Shown: one piece after another, positions 45,095-52,691 of the stretch
How the letters are laid out: each line of letters starts with the position of its first letter
Position numbering within the stretch: the first letter of the stretch is position 1
Source: SFFI01 sp964398655
GTDB taxonomy: Bacteria; Bacillota; Clostridia; Saccharofermentanales; DTU023
Assembly: GCA_964398655.1 (NCBI GenBank)
Contig: CAYNNG010000001.1
Coordinates: 52,978 to 116,977, forward strand
Reading direction: 5' to 3'
DNA: 64,000 bases
Notes under the pieces: generated by a model
Database searches by the model: none
What the model saw: only the letters and a program-made list of their open reading frames with translations
Told to the model about the DNA's origin: nothing
Program-made: the position numbers and the translations under genes

Positions 45095-45778
45095 TTATTT
45101 TGCCTTCTCCTCCTCGGCGCGGTTTAAGATAGTATCAAAACGTTGGAGGAAGCTCTGCAGGCTGGGGGACCGATTCCGTCTGGCATCCATATAGGGGGCA
45201 ATCCGCTGGGCCCACTCTCCCTTATAGATGCCTACCGCGGGATAACCCAGCCGGATCAGCTGCTGGGCTTTTTTCCGTCCCTCCAGGACAAAGGCCAGTT
45301 CCTCCCAGGTCCCGCAGACAGAGTCCTGCTGGTAGCGGGACCAGCGGGCGCGGTCTGCCTGGGGGTAGGCCTTTTGGATGGCAGCAAAGTCCCCCATGAG
45401 CCAGGCCTCCAACTCCTCCACCGCGATACCAATCACAAAATAGTGGTCAGGGCTCAGGCTGCGGAAGAGGTATTCCAGCTGCCGGTAATAGGCGTGGGGG
45501 TCGTTTTCGTCCGCATCGTGGACCACGACAATGAGGATTTTATGGTTTGGCGCAAGGGATTGGTAGGCCCGGAGTTTGGCGGGCAGGAGGTCATAGAGGC
45601 CGGCTTTAGACGGCAGAGGCCGGGATTTGAGGTCAGGCGGCAGGAAACCTAAGCCCCGGTGAGGATGGTAATAAATTCTGTGGTCCCGCCCGCGGGGCCT
45701 CGCTTCCAACTCAGCCCCCAGCAAGTGGCGGAGGACCGGCACTGAGGACTTATCTTCGCAGAGAACTTCAATACGCAT
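45095..45778 (-). CDS. DUF4276-like (TOPRIM-like) partner of the SMC-type ATPase
   Basis: 227 residues. An N-terminal strand with an acidic residue (IEVLCEDKSSVPVL) and a later strand ending in an acidic pair (ILIVVVHDADENDP) form a TOPRIM-like Glu...Asp-x-Asp pattern. IAVEELEAWLMGDFAAIQKA resembles the conserved part of DUF4276 proteins. Such proteins usually follow an ABC/SMC-like ATPase gene in accessory or defence loci, and here the ATPase gene ends two bases upstream. Nuclease activity is inferred, not shown. The stop region overlaps an inverted repeat (GAGAAGGCAA, about 45069-45108). Confidence 0.7.
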   Translation of the reverse strand: MRIEVLCEDKSSVPVLRHLLGAELEARPRGRDHRIYYHPHRGLGFLPPDLKSRPLPSKAGLYDLLPAKLRAYQSLAPNHKILIVVVHDADENDPHAYYRQLEYLFRSLSPDHYFVIGIAVEELEAWLMGDFAAIQKAYPQADRARWSRYQQDSVCGTWEELAFVLEGRKKAQQLIRLGYPAVGIYKGEWAQRIAPYMDARRNRSPSLQSFLQRFDTILNRAEEEKAK

Positions 45779-45780
45779 AG

Positions 45781-47007
45781 CTATTGCGCCTGGTCCAGGT
45801 AGCCGCCGTACCAGAGCATGCCCATGTCCAGTCCCTGGTCATACATGGCTTTAACGACGGGGTCGAAGGCCACAGACCGGGCCCGGGCCCCATCTTGGTC
45901 TGGCCTTTCTAGAATCCAGACTTCCTCGGGCCGCAAGGCCTGTAAGAGCCCCGCATTGTGGGTGGTATAGAAGATTTGGCTGTCAGGATTGCGCAGACTA
46001 TAGTCCCGCATTTCCTTCATAAGGGCTTCCAACATTCGGTAGTAAAGACTAACGTCCGGTTCATCCAGACAAATTAAGGGGAAGTGGTCCCGCAGAAGAA
46101 CCAGGAGCTCAAAGAGCTTGAGCTCGCCCGTACTCATCTCATCCAGGGCAAAATCTTGGTGCTTGGCCTGGTATTGGGGAATCTTGGCTAGACTTTCCTG
46201 GAGCCACTGGTCATAGGCTTCCCGGTCATTAGCCGCCATGTAGTTGAGGACATTTTGCAGGTTGTCTCGGCGTTCCTTGAGGTGCTTATGCCCTCCCTCT
46301 TCCGGGATTTGTGGGGTCTTTTCCGTATGCAGCCTATAGACAAAGATGCCGCGCAGGCGCTGCAGGATAAAATGCAGGTCTGGGTAAGCCCGGTCTAGGC
46401 CCCAATAGGCCAGGCCAGGGCTCTTGGTTTCATAGCGGCGGAAGGTCTGCACCTGGCCGGGAGAGGTCACGAGGCTCATTTCATGGCCCTCTTGCTGCAG
46501 GATGACCTCCTCCTGCCAGCTGCCTTTTTGTAGAGTCAGGCGGCTGGCAATTTCTTCCGCTAAATAGGGCCTCTGGTGCCGGTCGGCTTTTACCGCAAGT
46601 TTATAGTAGTAATAGCTGGAGGCAAGTCCGGGCAGGATCCCTGCGGGCTCCGGGCCTTGACTGTCGCCAGCTTCTTCCGAAGTTCGCTCTTGATCCGGCC
46701 CGACCAGGAGCAGGGCAAAGCTGAGAGGGTCCTGGGAAGATTGGGCAAAGTCTGATCGCAGGCGGGCAAAGCCTCCCCGCTTGTCCAGGGCGGCAGCCTG
46801 GGGCACACCGTAGAGGATAATATCCCTTAAGAAAGCCAGGCTCTCAAACAAGGTTGATTTACCACTTGAGTTAGGGCCAATTAAAGCTACCAGGGAACCC
46901 AAAGGAGAGACGGTCTGGGCCCGTCCGGCTAAGAGGTCTTCCCGCGTAAGACCCAGGCTGAAATTTCGGAGCAAGCTGAAATTACGTATTTGTAAGCCAA
47001 CAATCAT
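45781..47007 (-). CDS. AAA/SMC-like ATPase of a two-gene accessory (possible defence) module
   Basis: 408 residues from ATG 47007 (GGAGG six bases before; a longer frame start at 47034 overlaps the ribosome-binding site). RecF/OLD-like layout: FSLLRNFSLGL near the N-terminus, Walker A IGPNSSGKSTLFESL, ABC signature DEMSTGELKLFEL, Walker B LICLDEPDVSL, and the switch histidine in FYTTHNAGLLQAL. There is no TOPRIM domain in the chain itself, so the nuclease-like part is provided by the next gene. The architecture is similar to ATPase + TOPRIM systems such as PARIS or AbiL, though I cannot assign it to either. Confidence 0.8.
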   Translation of the reverse strand: MIVGLQIRNFSLLRNFSLGLTREDLLAGRAQTVSPLGSLVALIGPNSSGKSTLFESLAFLRDIILYGVPQAAALDKRGGFARLRSDFAQSSQDPLSFALLLVGPDQERTSEEAGDSQGPEPAGILPGLASSYYYYKLAVKADRHQRPYLAEEIASRLTLQKGSWQEEVILQQEGHEMSLVTSPGQVQTFRRYETKSPGLAYWGLDRAYPDLHFILQRLRGIFVYRLHTEKTPQIPEEGGHKHLKERRDNLQNVLNYMAANDREAYDQWLQESLAKIPQYQAKHQDFALDEMSTGELKLFELLVLLRDHFPLICLDEPDVSLYYRMLEALMKEMRDYSLRNPDSQIFYTTHNAGLLQALRPEEVWILERPDQDGARARSVAFDPVVKAMYDQGLDMGMLWYGGYLDQAQ

Positions 47008-47041
47008 GAGGTCTCCTCCAACTTCTCTTTCCAATGATGTT

Positions 47042-47064
47042 AAAAAGGCCCTCGGAGGAGGGCC
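47042..47064 (-). terminator. Rho-independent terminator after the SPFH gene
   Basis: GGCCCTC (47047-47053), GGAG loop, GAGGGCC (47058-47064), then TTTTT on the minus strand. It lies only about 35 bases upstream of the ATPase start codon. Confidence 0.85.
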
Positions 47065-47095
47065 GGGCTAGTCCAGGAACTAGGTCAAATTTACT

Positions 47096-48112
47096 TTACA
47101 GCATGCGGGAATCTTTAAGGTCCGTAGGTTGGCGGCGGGGATTCACGCTGGGGGCAGGGCCTCCCTCCTGCTTGTCAGTTTCTGGCATAACCTTTTGCGG
47201 GTCGGTCATAAATTCTTTGAGTGAAACCGCCAGACCGGCCAAACCTTGCATCTCCGAGGGGATAATGATTTTGGTGGCCTTACCGTCTGCTACAGAAGTC
47301 ATGGTATCCAGGGCTTTAAGACTGATCAAGGCCTCGTCTGCCTTGACATCCTTAATCATGCGTAAGCCTTCGGCCGTGGCGCTTTGTACCTCGCGAATAG
47401 CTTCGGCCTTACCTTGGGCTTCCAGAATATCTCTTTGTTTCTTGGCGTCCGCGCGCAGGATCTCTGCTTCCTTCTCACCTTCTGCTACCAGGATAGCGGC
47501 TTCTTTCTTACCTTCGGCCAGGAGGATTTGCTCACGCTTTACCCGCTCGGCCTTCATCTGCTTCTCCATGGCGTCCTGGATTTCTTTGGGCGGGATAATG
47601 TTCTTCAGCTCTACCCGGTTTACCCGAATGCCCCAGGGGTCGGTGGCCTCGTCCAGGATCGTCCGCATGATGCTGTTAATGTGGTCACGGGAGGTCAGGG
47701 TTTCATCCAGTTCCAGGTCACCGATAACGTTACGCAGGGTTGTCGCGGAGAGGTTTTCAATGGCCGCGATGGGGTTTTCGATACCATAAGAATAGAGTTT
47801 GGAATCCACTACCTGGTAGAAGATAACCGTATCAATTTCCATGGTGACGTTATCTTTAGTGATTACCGCCTGGGGTGGAAAGTCCGCGACTTTTTCCTTG
47901 AGGGAGACTCGACGGACGACCTTATCAATAAAGGGCATTTTAGCGTGTATGCCGGCATGCCAAGTGTCCTGATAAGTACCCAGCCGCTCAATTACGTAGG
48001 TATGGGCCTGGGGGACCACCCGGATATTGCGGATAAAGATGATGAGAATGATGACCAGAATAATAATGAGCGCGATGAGGTTGGGGCTCATGAGCGAAGC
48101 TTTTAGCAGCAT
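47096..48112 (-). CDS. SPFH/Band 7 (stomatin/QmcA-like) membrane protein
   Basis: 338 residues. N-terminal transmembrane helix about 10-27 (IALIIILVIILIIFI). SPFH domain starts RVVPQAHTYVIERLGTYQDT, with VTMEIDTVIFYQVVDSK and ATTLRNVIGDLELDETLTSR. A long charged coiled coil rich in AEGEKEAEI-type repeats covers about 190-255. Family members scaffold membrane microdomains and regulate membrane proteases. The upstream nfeD gene is the usual partner and the two form an operon ended by the terminator at 47042-47064. Confidence 0.93.
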   Translation of the reverse strand: MLLKASLMSPNLIALIIILVIILIIFIRNIRVVPQAHTYVIERLGTYQDTWHAGIHAKMPFIDKVVRRVSLKEKVADFPPQAVITKDNVTMEIDTVIFYQVVDSKLYSYGIENPIAAIENLSATTLRNVIGDLELDETLTSRDHINSIMRTILDEATDPWGIRVNRVELKNIIPPKEIQDAMEKQMKAERVKREQILLAEGKKEAAILVAEGEKEAEILRADAKKQRDILEAQGKAEAIREVQSATAEGLRMIKDVKADEALISLKALDTMTSVADGKATKIIIPSEMQGLAGLAVSLKEFMTDPQKVMPETDKQEGGPAPSVNPRRQPTDLKDSRML

Positions 48113-48189
48113 ATTTTTCTCCTTCTGTTTGTGCCTTAAGCGGCCGGGTTAAGAGGACTGACCTAGGAGGCCTGATTAATATATGAGGT

Positions 48190-48624
48190 TTACAACGGGC
48201 GAACTACAGCTTTGACTCCCGACAGACGGAGTACTGAAACCTTAGTGCCGACTTCAATACTGCTTGCAGGGTCTTCCGCCACGGCAGACCATTCTTGACC
48301 CATAACCTGGATCAGGCCAGGCTTTTCGTAAGCCACGATGGGCATAATCACTAGGCCTTCTTGCCCTATTACGCGGTCCGCGTTGGTAGGCGTATTTCTG
48401 CCTTGACCACCTTGCATTTTGGGTTTGAAAACGAGGATAAAAACTAGTAAGCCCACGATGGACACAGCAAAGAAAATTACGGTTTGGGCTACCGTGGAGA
48501 GTCCCGCGAAGCTGGCAATGAGTGAGGCGATCGCGCCCACCACAAACCAAATGCTTACCAGGTTGACCGTAGCCACCTCAAATGCGAGGGCGATCAGCAT
48601 GATGACAAGCCAAAAAATCCACAT
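48190..48624 (-). CDS. NfeD-like membrane protein
   Basis: 144 residues, short NfeD form: two or three transmembrane helices in the first 70 residues (WIFWLVIMLIALAFEVATV, VAQTVIFFAVSIVGLLVFIL) and a C-terminal OB-fold domain (IGQEGLVIMPIVAYEKPGLI, GQEWSAVAEDPASSIEVGTK). Partner of the SPFH protein 77 bases downstream; first gene of the pair. Confidence 0.9.
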   Translation of the reverse strand: MWIFWLVIMLIALAFEVATVNLVSIWFVVGAIASLIASFAGLSTVAQTVIFFAVSIVGLLVFILVFKPKMQGGQGRNTPTNADRVIGQEGLVIMPIVAYEKPGLIQVMGQEWSAVAEDPASSIEVGTKVSVLRLSGVKAVVRPL

Positions 48625-48680
48625 ATTCTATCCCTTCTAAGGCTAGATTGCGCTAATGATTAAGCACTAAGCCTAGATAA

Positions 48681-48689
48681 AGTATAGCA
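48681..48689 (-). promoter_or_regulatory. Extended -10 promoter for nfeD-SPFH
   Basis: Minus-strand TGCTATACT, an extended -10 box, about 57 bases upstream of the nfeD ATG. No good -35. Confidence 0.5.
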
Positions 48690-48732
48690 TGCAAGATTTT
48701 AAATTTTGGTAAAATATGCCACCTAAATGCGG

Positions 48733-50148
48733 CTAACGGTTGACCTGCCAGCCCAAAGGAGCGGAAGAAGCCAGCTCACTAATTATAAAAGCCAGGTTGT
48801 TAATGCGGATCTCCAAGGGGTCGGTGGTTTCCACATAGGACATATCTTCCTTGGCGGTAGGAGACTCCTCGACAGGCTGGCTGTCTCCCTTGCCAAAAAA
48901 GTCAGCCCGCTTGATCTGGCCCTCGGGTACAAAATATTGGAGGAGGAGCTTGCTGGAATCGTAGGGAGTACCGGCAATCATGCCGCCCGTAGCGGAAAAG
49001 CTGGGGTCGTTACTCTCCTTGACCGGGTCCTCGCAATTTTCCAGGTTATAGTCTGCCGACTCAAAAAAGACTACCGGCACGCCCAATTCATCAAAGGGGG
49101 TATGGTTGCCCTGGGTTTCCGTCCATTCACGATAGACACAAGGTCCTACCCCAGGCAGGTTTTTCTCGCAGCCCGCCTGGTTGGTAAAAAGGGCGAACCC
49201 GTTATTGGTCAAAAGCAGGTTGTTGTAATAAACATCTGTACACAAATAGAGGGGATGGCGGAGGGCATAATTCTTTTGCTCGCCCCCCATGACGGAATTT
49301 TGGCCGGCATGGGCATAGACCTTATCGCCGGCGTAAATCCGCTCCAGGTTAACCATGGCCTCAATATTTTGCAGGTCCTCGGAGCTGAGGCCTTGGGCAT
49401 AGGCCTTGGCCCCCGCGAAGCCATCATGGCCGGCGCCAAAAAATACCAGGCGAACCGGGAAACCTGCGGGCTGGGCCTTAAGCTGCATGGCCAGGGTTAG
49501 GAGGCTGGCTACGGCAGCCGCGTTATCATCCAGGCCATCAGCCTCCACCATGGGTGGCAGCTGAGGGCCCGTATTAATAGGGTTGCCCTCTTCATCCAGC
49601 TGGACCTCGGTGGCCTGCTGGTCATAGGCTTGGGCTTCCGCCCGGCTGTAGGCCGTATCGTAGTGGGCGCCCGCCAGCACATACAAGTCCTTAAAGTTGG
49701 CTGGCAGCTGGTTATAGCGAGAACCATACAGCAGGTCGTCCGTTTCCTGCTCAACCTGCTGGAAACCCTGGCCGGGAATATTTACCACAATATTTTGCGA
49801 CTGACGGGACTGGCCTTCTGGGCTGGTATAGGAAAAAGACTGCACCTCAGGATCATAACCGTAGCGTTGGAGCTCCTGCACAATAAAGTCCGCGGTTTCC
49901 GCTTCCTCTGGGGTGCCTGGCGCCCGGAAGGGGTAGGTTTCCACCAGGCGCAGGGCCAGGTCGCGGCCTCCAGAACCATAACGGGCCACTTCCTGGACTT
50001 CTTCCGGCTTAAAGGCATCACAGGCCAGAAGAGGCAGGCTAAAGGCCAAAAGGCAGACCAGGGTCAAGACCAAGCGGACTTGCCGCCGGGCCAGCTGGGC
50101 CAGCCGGGTACGGCGCGTTTTTTCAACAGGGTACAGGCGAATTTTCAT
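48733..50148 (-). CDS. M28-family peptidase-like lipoprotein with altered active site
   Basis: 471 residues. Signal peptide with lipobox LPLLAC (lipidated Cys43). The M28 zinc-peptidase fold is recognisable: zinc His in AGAHYDTAYSR, bridging Asp in ADGLDDNAAAVAS, a further Asp in ERIYAGDKVYAHAG and His in GNHTPFDELGVPVVFFES. The catalytic Glu-Glu pair normally found as FGAEE is here FGAGHDG, so the general base is missing and one zinc ligand is His. It is either a divergent enzyme or an inactive binding protein. Monocistronic as far as I can see. Confidence 0.8.
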   Translation of the reverse strand: MKIRLYPVEKTRRTRLAQLARRQVRLVLTLVCLLAFSLPLLACDAFKPEEVQEVARYGSGGRDLALRLVETYPFRAPGTPEEAETADFIVQELQRYGYDPEVQSFSYTSPEGQSRQSQNIVVNIPGQGFQQVEQETDDLLYGSRYNQLPANFKDLYVLAGAHYDTAYSRAEAQAYDQQATEVQLDEEGNPINTGPQLPPMVEADGLDDNAAAVASLLTLAMQLKAQPAGFPVRLVFFGAGHDGFAGAKAYAQGLSSEDLQNIEAMVNLERIYAGDKVYAHAGQNSVMGGEQKNYALRHPLYLCTDVYYNNLLLTNNGFALFTNQAGCEKNLPGVGPCVYREWTETQGNHTPFDELGVPVVFFESADYNLENCEDPVKESNDPSFSATGGMIAGTPYDSSKLLLQYFVPEGQIKRADFFGKGDSQPVEESPTAKEDMSYVETTDPLEIRINNLAFIISELASSAPLGWQVNR

Positions 50149-50264
50149 GGCCTCAATTCTAGCTTTTCAGTGGGGGCGAGGCAAGACCCGGCCCCACCTG
50201 CCAAGCTGCTTTCTACTTTCCGAAGTCTCTTACAAGTTGCCAAGTTTACTGCCTTAAACCCGCT

Positions 50265-50795
50265 TCATACTCGTAAGAGAAAGTCCGCGGCTGCCCGCTC
50301 GGGCAGGCGGAGGGGGATGCCCTGCCAATGCAGGAGGCTGGCCTTGGCCTGGATGAGTCCGGCCGGCTGACCAAAGGAGGCTGCCAGCTGGTCTAGGCTG
50401 CTGCCCGCTTCCGCCAGGTCCAAAAAGTCTTGGTCCGCAATCAACAGGTCGGCGGCAAAAAGGTTGGCTTCTATTTCCGGCTGGGAGGCCATGTCCATAA
50501 AGCTGTGGTCCTGCAGGATCTTCAGCCCCGCCAACAGGTCCTGGTGCAGGAGGTGGTGACCCAATTCATGGGCCAGGATCAGCTGACGGTGGGGCCGGGA
50601 CAGGTCCGCCTTAATGAAAACACAGGGCCGGTGCTCTACCAAGACGTACATACCCTTGAGTTCCTGAAAGTCGGGGCAGGTGTAGAGCGACAGGCCCAGC
50701 GGCTTATAAAGCCGTTCCGGGTCCCGCGTGCCGTACTGGTCCCAGAGTTCTTGGGCCGCCGCATGGCTTCTCTGGAAACTATAGTCCCACTTCAT
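50265..50795 (-). CDS. ImmA/IrrE family zinc metallopeptidase
   Basis: 176 residues with the HExxH motif in LILAHELGHHLLH and the downstream EIEANLFAADLL that supplies the third ligand (Glu). ImmA/IrrE proteins cleave a cognate XRE-type repressor, often after DNA damage. The cognate repressor gene lies 9 bases upstream in the same transcript, and a Y-family polymerase gene is divergent. The C-terminal 40 residues resemble the usual winged tail. Role inferred from context. Confidence 0.88.
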   Translation of the reverse strand: MKWDYSFQRSHAAAQELWDQYGTRDPERLYKPLGLSLYTCPDFQELKGMYVLVEHRPCVFIKADLSRPHRQLILAHELGHHLLHQDLLAGLKILQDHSFMDMASQPEIEANLFAADLLIADQDFLDLAEAGSSLDQLAASFGQPAGLIQAKASLLHWQGIPLRLPERAAADFLLRV

Positions 50796-50804
50796 AGACG
50801 CTCT

Positions 50805-51170
50805 CTAGGACTCGCGGCTAGCCTTGCGGCCGTCCCAATAGGCTCTTTGAATCGCCTGCATGGCAGCATCGCGGTCTTCTTCACTGAGACGGCCGCCGGC
50901 AAACAGCGCGGTCAGCTCCTGTACTAAGGCATCGGCATTGCGCAGCTCTCCCCCTGCTGCCTGCATGGCAGGTTCATCACTCAAAAGGTAGTCCGCAGTT
51001 ACACCTAGTTCATCTGACAGCTTAGCGACCACCGAAGCTTGCCGGGGATAGCAGCGGCCCGTTTCATAATTGATGAGGCTGCGGGTAGACACTCCTATGG
51101 CCTTGGCTAGTTCTTTTTGGGTCAAGCCATTTTGTATACGCAGATTTTTAACCTTTTCTCCAAAGCTCAT
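50805..51170 (-). CDS. XRE-family HTH repressor (probable ImmA/IrrE target)
   Basis: 121 residues from ATG 51170 (GAGGAG just upstream; the longer frame would start inside the promoter region). The Cro/C1-type helix-turn-helix is LRIQNGLTQKELAKAIGVST with RSLINYETGRCYPRQASVVA. The C-terminal part (about 65-121) is helical, without a LexA/CI-type autoprotease motif, so inactivation would depend on the adjacent metallopeptidase. It probably binds the inverted repeats at 51204-51246. Confidence 0.88.
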   Translation of the reverse strand: MSFGEKVKNLRIQNGLTQKELAKAIGVSTRSLINYETGRCYPRQASVVAKLSDELGVTADYLLSDEPAMQAAGGELRNADALVQELTALFAGGRLSEEDRDAAMQAIQRAYWDGRKASRES

Positions 51171-51203
51171 ATGCTCCTCATTTCCATTTCTTAAAGTGCA
51201 ATT

Positions 51204-51246
51204 ATTTGCATTGACACCTGCAAATGATTTCACTATCATGCAGGTG
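51204..51246 (+). promoter_or_regulatory. Promoter with nested inverted-repeat operator in front of the polymerase gene
   Basis: TTGACA (51211-51216), 17-base spacer, TATCAT (51234-51239): a near-consensus sigma-A promoter facing the polymerase gene. Overlapping it are three inverted repeats: ATTTGCA-8-TGCAAAT (51204-51225), CACCTGCA-16-TGCAGGTG (51215-51246) and ATGAT-6-ATCAT (51224-51239). Occupation would mask both promoter boxes. The region also serves the divergent repressor gene. Confidence 0.75.
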
Positions 51247-51322
51247 AATCATGTTTCAGTTGGTGTTTATTATAGGTTCCTGCCATAGCCAGGTCAAGTG
51301 CTCAAGATAGGGCTTTTAATGG

Positions 51323-52579
51323 ATGTTTGAGGTGCATGAAGTGAAGGATACTTGCATACTGCATTGTGACATGAATGCCTACTATGCTTCAGTTGAGATG
51401 AAACTCAACCCCCGCTTAAGGGGGAAGGCAGTTGCTGTAGGCGGTTCACGTGAAGACCGCAACGGGGTCATTTTGGCCAAGTCCCAGCTGGCCAAGGAAG
51501 CCGGCGTGAAAACTGGGGAAATTATCGCCGAGGCCAAGGGTAAGTGCCCTGAACTCATTGTGGTGCCGCCCCAGTACGATGCCTATATTTACTATTCTCA
51601 TAAGGCCAGAGAACTTTATTACCAATACACCGACCAGGTGGAGCCCTTTGGTCTGGACGAATGCTGGCTGGACGTCACGGGTTCTCGCCAGCTTTTCGGG
51701 CCCGGCGACCAGATAGCCGACGAACTCCGCCGGCGCATGCGGGAAGAGCTGGGTCTGACCATTTCGGTAGGCGTCAGCTATTCCAAAGTTTTAGCCAAGC
51801 TGGGTTCAGACCTCAAAAAGCCCGACGCCACCACGGTTATTCGGGAGCAGGACCTCAGCACCATGGTGTGGAAACTGCCGGTGGGAGATCTTCTGGGCGT
51901 AGGTCCCGCCACCGAGGCCAAGCTGCGCGACCGCGGTATTTCAACCATTGGCCAGCTGGCCCAAGCCTCGCCCAGCCAGCTTCAGGCCAAGCTGGGCATC
52001 AACGGCTGGCGCCTGTGGCGCTGGGCCAACGGCTGGGATGAAGGCCGGGTCCACCGCTGGGGGGAGAAGCAGCCCGTCAAAACCATTGGACACGGGCTTA
52101 CCCTGCGCCGGGATATTTACAGTAAATTGGAGCTCAAGTCAGTCTTCTCGGACCTCAGCCAAGAACTCTCCCGCCGCATGCGGGCTGAGGGCGTCAAGGC
52201 TGGGGGCGTACAGATTTCCCTGCGGACCGCTTCCTTCCAATACCGAGAACTCCAGGCCCCCCTCCCCTATCCCAGCCAGGCCGCAATGTACCTGGCCCAG
52301 GCGGCCTATGCCCTGGCAGTCAAGGAACTCCACTTTACCGAGCCCTACCGGGCCGTGGCTATCCGGGCTATTTACCTGGTGCCGGTAGACCAGCCCCTAC
52401 AGCTGAACTTTTTCTCCGATGCTCAAGACCTGGACCGTCTGGAGCGGGTAGAACTGGCCTTTGAAGACCTGCAAAACCGCTACGGCCAAGATATTGTCCA
52501 CTGGGGCTGGCCAGACTACCGCTTAAAGAAAGCTCAGGCCACCCCCTGGGACATCTGTCCTCCGGGCATGCCCTATTAA
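51323..52579 (+). CDS. dinB: Y-family DNA polymerase (DinB/Pol IV-like)
   Basis: 418 residues, translesion polymerase. Palm motifs: LHCDMNAYYASVEM (first catalytic Asp), the YSHKARELYYQYTDQVEPF region, and LDECWLDVTGS (Asp-Glu pair). The thumb HhH is GVGPATEAKLRDRGISTIGQ and the little-finger domain follows from about residue 235. No perfect beta-clamp motif; LQLNFFS near residue 357 is a candidate (QLxLF-like). No strong ribosome-binding site precedes ATG 51323. Expression is probably controlled by the divergent XRE repressor. Confidence 0.93.
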   Translation: MFEVHEVKDTCILHCDMNAYYASVEMKLNPRLRGKAVAVGGSREDRNGVILAKSQLAKEAGVKTGEIIAEAKGKCPELIVVPPQYDAYIYYSHKARELYYQYTDQVEPFGLDECWLDVTGSRQLFGPGDQIADELRRRMREELGLTISVGVSYSKVLAKLGSDLKKPDATTVIREQDLSTMVWKLPVGDLLGVGPATEAKLRDRGISTIGQLAQASPSQLQAKLGINGWRLWRWANGWDEGRVHRWGEKQPVKTIGHGLTLRRDIYSKLELKSVFSDLSQELSRRMRAEGVKAGGVQISLRTASFQYRELQAPLPYPSQAAMYLAQAAYALAVKELHFTEPYRAVAIRAIYLVPVDQPLQLNFFSDAQDLDRLERVELAFEDLQNRYGQDIVHWGWPDYRLKKAQATPWDICPPGMPY

Positions 52580-52585
52580 CAAAAT

Positions 52586-52616
52586 TTAAAAAGGGCGCCC
52601 CCGGCCGAGGGCGCCC
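52586..52616 (-). terminator. Terminator between convergent dinB and the HTH/beta-helix gene
   Basis: GGGCGCCC (52593-52600) pairs with GGGCGCCC (52609-52616), each self-complementary, with TTTTT on the minus strand. Functions best for the gene ending at 52692 and may also stop dinB transcripts. Confidence 0.8.
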
Positions 52617-52691
52617 CACTTAACTCATCTATATGTTAGTTTGGAGATTGGCGTTCTCATGACTTAGTTGTCGAGACTTAGTTGCCGAGGC

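Noticed and set aside
51240..51265. LexA box near dinB (GAATCATGTTTC)
   Set aside because: It departs from the Bacillota GAAC-N4-GTTC consensus in both halves and lies downstream of the promoter. The nested inverted repeats explain the region better.
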